Of a DNA stretch of 46,595 nt, positions 42,230-46,595 are shown one piece after another. The stretch is from a virus, in IMG/VR virus record IMGVR_UViG_3300006030_000036, positions 1-46,595 of that record, one strand, 5' to 3'. Positions within the stretch are counted from its first letter, which is position 1. Each line of letters begins with the position of its first letter. A program made the position numbers and the translations under genes. The notes under the pieces are model-generated. The model did no database searches and was not told the origin of the DNA. It worked only from the letters and a program-made list of their open reading frames with translations.

Positions 42230-43333
42230 ATGGCAAAGATAGCGGTAATATCTGATAGTCACTTCGGTGTGCGGAACGACAGTGCTGTTGTTCTTGAATG
42301 GCAACACAAATTTTTGAATGATGTCTTTTTTCCGGCACTGGATACTCATCATGTGACGCATGTATTGCATGGCGGCGACTATGGTGATCGTCGCAAGTTT
42401 GTAAACTTCTCCACTGCTCGGTTCATTGAGCAGGCCTATCGCGCACCGCTACGACAGCGAAACATCATTGAGCACGTCATCATTGGCAATCACGATTGCT
42501 TTCTTCGCGATAGCACACACATCAATTCTGTAGAAGAGTTGTATCGTCATGATCCCTCTCTCGTCATTCATAGTGAACCGACAGAGATTAGTATTGCGAA
42601 TACGGATATTTTGTTATTACCGTGGGTCTGCGATAGCAATCGTGCGGCATCGATGAAATATATTGAACACTCTCGCTGTGCCATCGTGTTAGGGCATTTG
42701 GAAATCAGCGGGTTTCAAATGTATCGTGGTATGCCAAATCATGAGGGTCTGTCGCCAAACTTGTTTGATCGTTTCAAACTCGTCATGTCAGGGCACTTTC
42801 ATCATCGTTCGTCGAATGGCCCGATTCACTATCTCGGTGCACCCTATGCGATGGTCTGGAGCGACTATCGCGATCCTCGCGGGTTTCATTTGTTGGATAC
42901 CGACACACACGAATTGACGTTTATTGAGAATCCGTATAGTATGTTTGCGCGATTGGTGTATGACGATGCCGATCAGCCACCTTCGTATATTGAGCAGATA
43001 TTGGCAGACGTCACGACCGCACAGTCACCGTATGCGAATGCGTATGTCAAAGTGATCGTCAAAACCAAAACGCAACCATACTGGTTTGATTTGCTGATGG
43101 ATGCATTGGCAAAAGTCAATGCGCAGGATGTGATTGTGGTCGATGACGTGCAGCAAGCGCACATTGATGACCCGGAGGCAGAACATACAGCATCCGCAGA
43201 CATCGATACGCTCTCCTTGATGACAGAATATGTGTCAGACTTATCCGTCACTTGTGATAAAATGGAGCTTCAGACGTATCTACAAAATACGTATCGTGAG
43301 GCGTTGACACAGAGTCAATCGGTGCGAATCTAA
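42230..43333 (+). CDS. gp47: Recombination nuclease subunit gp47 (Mre11/SbcD-like)
   Basis: 367 residues from ATG 42230, one base after the gp55 stop; an in-frame TTG at 42221 lies inside gp55 and is rejected. Phosphoesterase motifs: DSHFG (D9, H11), HGGDYGDRR (D50), IGNHDC (N87, H88, D89), then GHLEISGFQ and SGHFHHRSS. With gp46 it resects DNA ends and helps degrade host DNA. T4 gp47 is 339 residues. Followed 3 bases later by gene 46. Confidence 0.93.
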   Translation: MAKIAVISDSHFGVRNDSAVVLEWQHKFLNDVFFPALDTHHVTHVLHGGDYGDRRKFVNFSTARFIEQAYRAPLRQRNIIEHVIIGNHDCFLRDSTHINSVEELYRHDPSLVIHSEPTEISIANTDILLLPWVCDSNRAASMKYIEHSRCAIVLGHLEISGFQMYRGMPNHEGLSPNLFDRFKLVMSGHFHHRSSNGPIHYLGAPYAMVWSDYRDPRGFHLLDTDTHELTFIENPYSMFARLVYDDADQPPSYIEQILADVTTAQSPYANAYVKVIVKTKTQPYWFDLLMDALAKVNAQDVIVVDDVQQAHIDDPEAEHTASADIDTLSLMTEYVSDLSVTCDKMELQTYLQNTYREALTQSQSVRI

Positions 43334-43336
43334 TCT

Positions 43337-45037
43337 ATGATTATTTTTGAGCGCGTACGCTATCAAAATTTCCTTGCGACAGGCAATGTGCCTATTGACA
43401 TTGCGCTGAATCAACATGCCACAACGTTGATTATCGGTCGAAATGGTGCAGGGAAATCGACGATGACGGAAGCGGTGTGCTTTGCGTTGTTTGGTCGTGC
43501 CCTACGCAACATCAACAAACCGACACTGATCAATGCAATCAATGGCCGCGATGCACTCGTTGAACTCTGGTTTCGACATAATGAGCATGCGTATTACATC
43601 AAACGTGGTATCAAACCGAATGTGTTTGAAATCTATCGCGATCAAGAATTGATCCCCCCGCCAGCATCACTATCGGATTATCAGACGATGCTGGAAGAGC
43701 ATATTCTTGGCATGCATTACAAGAGCTTCATGCAGATCGTCGTACTTGGAAGCGCATCGTATGTGCCGTTCATGCGCTTGACATCTGCCGCTCGGCGTGA
43801 GATTGTAGAATCATTATTGGATATTGAGATCTTCAGCACCATGAGTGTGCTGACGAAAGATGAACTCGCGAATGTGAAGTCGCAGATCGAGCAATTAACG
43901 CAGCAGCGTACATTGCTTGAAGAACAAAAACGGATGGCAGAAACGTTCACCGCGCACGTGACGGATGAGCAAGAGCATACTGTCGCGCTCATCGACCAGC
44001 AGTTAGCAGAGACGCAGACGACGATGCAGCGTACGCGAGATCGCATTGCAGAATTAGAAACGGCGATTCGCACCTATGATGAAATTCGCACCGCATGTGA
44101 GGAAGCGGAACGAAAAGTCACAGAGTATGCACAAACATTGAAAGCGATGGTGACGAAAGAAAAGAAGCTTCAGAAAGAACATGAGTTCTATGAGGCGCAT
44201 GATACATGCCCGACATGTGCGCAAATGATTACCGAAATATTCAAGCAACAGAAATTTACGACGTTGGAAGAAAAACATGCCAGTTTGACGGTAGCGATGG
44301 CGCAATGTCAAACACTGCATACGCGATACACCAAAAAGATTGATGAGTATCAAACCGCGTTGGCCGACGCACACGCGCTCTCGCAGGAACAGCATACGCT
44401 TCATGCGCAGCAACCGTTATATGAGCAGCGTGTACGACAATTGACAAAAGAACGCGTGAAAGCATTAGAACCCAAACCCGCGATTGGTGTTGATGCCGAA
44501 GATATTCAACGACGATTGCAGGATGTGATTACAACGCATACGGATGCTGCACGACGCAAGAGTGTCTTGGATGTCGCGAATGCGCTGCTCAAGGATAGCG
44601 GTATCAAATCGCGCATCATCAACCACTATTTGCCGATCATCAATAAGCAGATCAACACGTATTTGACGGCCATGGATTTTCCGATTTACTTTACATTGGA
44701 TGCGGAATTTGAAGAGCACATGCAATCACGGCATCGTGACGACTTTACCTACGATTCGTTTAGTGAAGGTGAGAAGAAGCGTATCGATTTGGCGTTATTG
44801 CTGACGTGGCGAGCAATTGCACAACTTAAGAACAATGCCTCATGTAACTTGCTAGTGCTTGATGAGGTGTTCGATAGCTCGTTGGATGGAAATGGCACCG
44901 ATGAGTTTTTGAAGATTATTCAGACGCTTGAAAAGGCCAACGTTTTTGTGATTTCACATAAAGATCAAATGATCGATAAATTTCACCATGTATTGCACTT
45001 TGTGAAGGAACGAGGATTCTCATGTCTGCGGGCGTAA
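43337..45037 (+). CDS. gp46: Recombination nuclease subunit gp46 (Rad50/SbcC-like ATPase)
   Basis: 566 residues (T4 gp46 is 560). Walker A GRNGAGKST at 34-42; coiled coils interrupted by the zinc hook CPTC at 291-294; signature SEGEKKRIDLALLL from 476; Walker B LLVLDEVFD with D509/E510; and a switch His in VISHKD. It opens DNA ends for gp47 and drives recombination-dependent replication. The ATG has no strong ribosome site and follows gp47 closely, suggesting coupled translation. Confidence 0.95.
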   Translation: MIIFERVRYQNFLATGNVPIDIALNQHATTLIIGRNGAGKSTMTEAVCFALFGRALRNINKPTLINAINGRDALVELWFRHNEHAYYIKRGIKPNVFEIYRDQELIPPPASLSDYQTMLEEHILGMHYKSFMQIVVLGSASYVPFMRLTSAARREIVESLLDIEIFSTMSVLTKDELANVKSQIEQLTQQRTLLEEQKRMAETFTAHVTDEQEHTVALIDQQLAETQTTMQRTRDRIAELETAIRTYDEIRTACEEAERKVTEYAQTLKAMVTKEKKLQKEHEFYEAHDTCPTCAQMITEIFKQQKFTTLEEKHASLTVAMAQCQTLHTRYTKKIDEYQTALADAHALSQEQHTLHAQQPLYEQRVRQLTKERVKALEPKPAIGVDAEDIQRRLQDVITTHTDAARRKSVLDVANALLKDSGIKSRIINHYLPIINKQINTYLTAMDFPIYFTLDAEFEEHMQSRHRDDFTYDSFSEGEKKRIDLALLLTWRAIAQLKNNASCNLLVLDEVFDSSLDGNGTDEFLKIIQTLEKANVFVISHKDQMIDKFHHVLHFVKERGFSCLRA

Positions 45038-46595
45038 TGACAAAGCGTGAACCATTTCCGATTGCGCGGATCCATCCATTATTAGATGACTTGACCGTCA
45101 ATCGCACGTTTGACGAAATTCTTGCGATGACGGATGCGGAGTTTGAGGCGTATGTCGTGCACATGCGTCAGTCATTCTTATCATATTGGAATGACGAAAA
45201 CTTGCCGCCGCGACGTGGATGGTCAGAGCAAGAAATCGATGATGAGTTTGTGCAGTTAGCAGGGTTCGATGTGCAGAAGATGTGGAAGCAGGATACGCTG
45301 TCGAATCGACGTGTGATCCACAATACGCATGTCAGTCTTGGCAGTGCCGTGAATGCGTGGCATGCCGGAAACATGTATCGAGTGCGCATCAACTATACAG
45401 AGAAGGATGATGGCCGCAGCATCTATGACTTCTTCGCGAAGCCAGAACTGTTTCAGCGATACCTGCCCTACGCACGCCGACACTTTCTGCGTGATAGCTT
45501 CTACATGTTTGCAGTAACAGTCGTGAGTGGAGATACGCTTCGACATCGCCCAGAAATTCAACCGCGCAATGCATATACGTTCATTGATCAATTTGCTGCA
45601 CATGAGCGGGCGTATGGTGAGCAAGAATTGTTACTGGAGGCGAAACCGTTAGCGCGCCGTGAACAGCAATACACAGGCTACAACGATAAGATGCGCACCA
45701 GTGAACTCATGACGCTGACGTATGCGGAATTGCAACGTGTTGAAGCTGAGCAGTTGTTACCATCAACCGCGTATCGCAATGTGTTAGCAAAGCATCGCAA
45801 CGACGAGTATGAGTTTCATCTGCGCATCTACGAGAAGGGGCAGCGGCTGTTTCCCAATCTGTTTCGCAGCTTCCGTATTTCTATGTGTCAGTATGCGGTC
45901 AATTTTCCTCCGCTGACAGCGAAGTTGTTATACGAAACGTTTTTGCAGCACGTTACTGCGCCTTCTGTGACGATATGGGATCCGTCATCCGGTTGGGCCG
46001 GGCGTCTCATTGGTGCGATGTCGTATAATCGACAACTACCGTCAGGTGCCATGCAGCAACTACGCTACATTGGCACTGATCCGAATCCTGCATTCTATAC
46101 GAAGACCACGAGTATCTACAGCACGATTGCAGAACGCTACAATCACATTCGGTTTGAAAACTCGTTATTCGATGAACCGCATGCACATACCGTGCATCAG
46201 TTGGGGAGTGAGTTGTTTCACACGACTGCGGATTTTCAGAAGTTCAAAGGCACAGGTGATCTGGTTTTTTCTAGCCCTCCATATTTCAATCGAGAAGCGT
46301 ACAGTGAAGACGAGAACCAGAGCTATAAGAAATACACGTCATATGATTTGTGGCGTGATGGGTTCTTGCGACCAACGTTGCAGAATGCATACGACTTCCT
46401 GAATCACAAACGGTATTTGTTGTGGAACATTGCTGACTTAAAAGTGGGAAAGAAGTATCTTCCGCTGGAGCAGGATAGCATTCGTATCGCGCAAGAACTT
46501 GGTTTCGAATACAAAGAAACCGTGCTGATGGCGCTCATGAACATGCCTGGCGCGAATCGCGTCACTGAAGACGGAGAAGCGACAGCGAAGAATTT
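45022..46595 (+). CDS. DNA methyltransferase (N6-adenine or N4-cytosine type), 3' end missing
   Basis: 524 codons are visible and the frame is open at the window end. The start ATG 45022 has GAGG at 45012-45015 and overlaps gp46 by 16 bases; an alternative in-frame ATG at 45037 sits in a TAATG overlap. Residues 1-300 are not recognised (TYAELQRVEAEQLLPSTAYR lies in this part). From 318, IWDPSSGWAGRLIGAM fits the SAM-binding motif I, YIGTDPN gives the acidic ribose-binding strand, and VFSSPPYFNREAYSED (SPPY 418-421) is the catalytic motif IV of amino-methyltransferases. Order I then IV, with no long spacer, suggests the gamma class, but the long N-terminus could hold target recognition. It may protect phage DNA from restriction. 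Confidence 0.8.
   Translation, partial: MSAGVMTKREPFPIARIHPLLDDLTVNRTFDEILAMTDAEFEAYVVHMRQSFLSYWNDENLPPRRGWSEQEIDDEFVQLAGFDVQKMWKQDTLSNRRVIHNTHVSLGSAVNAWHAGNMYRVRINYTEKDDGRSIYDFFAKPELFQRYLPYARRHFLRDSFYMFAVTVVSGDTLRHRPEIQPRNAYTFIDQFAAHERAYGEQELLLEAKPLARREQQYTGYNDKMRTSELMTLTYAELQRVEAEQLLPSTAYRNVLAKHRNDEYEFHLRIYEKGQRLFPNLFRSFRISMCQYAVNFPPLTAKLLYETFLQHVTAPSVTIWDPSSGWAGRLIGAMSYNRQLPSGAMQQLRYIGTDPNPAFYTKTTSIYSTIAERYNHIRFENSLFDEPHAHTVHQLGSELFHTTADFQKFKGTGDLVFSSPPYFNREAYSEDENQSYKKYTSYDLWRDGFLRPTLQNAYDFLNHKRYLLWNIADLKVGKKYLPLEQDSIRIAQELGFEYKETVLMALMNMPGANRVTEDGEATAKN

Noticed and set aside
1-46595. tRNA genes or other structured RNAs
   Set aside because: I saw no cloverleaf-like stretch in the short gaps between genes; nearly all the window is coding.

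Overview
This window is a piece of the genome of a tailed, contractile-tail virus (myovirus) of the T4 superfamily. The right two thirds carry the T4 structural series in canonical order: neck 13 and 14, tail 15, terminase 16 and 17, sheath 18, tube 19, portal 20, prohead core, protease 21, scaffold 22 and capsid 23. These are followed by gp3, UvsY, UvsW, the late sigma factor gp55, gp47 and gp46, which resembles the order seen in marine T4-like phages. No photosynthesis gene or other host-diagnostic gene is visible, so the host cannot be named. Identification of the families is by remembered sequence character, not by database search.

Layout. Positions 1-17070 are an adhesion-fibre region: a giant repeat fibre (5' end missing), four paralogous proteins each with six Kelch-like blades, a glycosyltransferase-like gene and a string of smaller fibre or virion proteins. 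Positions 17176-24287 are a second fibre block. It encloses the most unusual module of the window: two tandem paralogues with long His-X-Asp (HxD) repeat tails, a radical SAM/SPASM enzyme that itself ends in HxD repeats, and a protein joining a double-cysteine domain to a SAM methyltransferase. Positions 24294-38097 are the neck, packaging, tail and head genes. A minus-strand HNH homing endonuclease sits at 38148-38888. Positions 38967-46595 hold gp3, recombination and late-transcription genes and a DNA methyltransferase cut by the window end.

Regulation. The 7-mer CTAAATA occurs in intergenic positions ahead of 14 genes, one of them on the minus strand. It resembles the T4 late promoter TATAAATA. 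At seven genes only 5-6 bases separate it from the ATG, so transcripts are predicted to be leaderless. Sheath, scaffold and capsid genes instead have about 45-62 bases of leader, strong Shine-Dalgarno sites and, for scaffold and capsid, a hairpin at the predicted 5' end. The cognate sigma factor, gp55, is encoded in the same window. Terminators follow the capsid gene and uvsW, and a very stable C(TTCG)G hairpin separates tube from portal.

Working model. Late transcription driven by gp55 at CTAAATA makes head, tail and fibres. The fibre genes share a short beta-rich shaft module and appear to diversify by duplication and swapping of tips. The HxD/radical SAM cassette looks like a post-translational modification or metal-loading system for virion fibre components. 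That part is inference and is the main thing to test.
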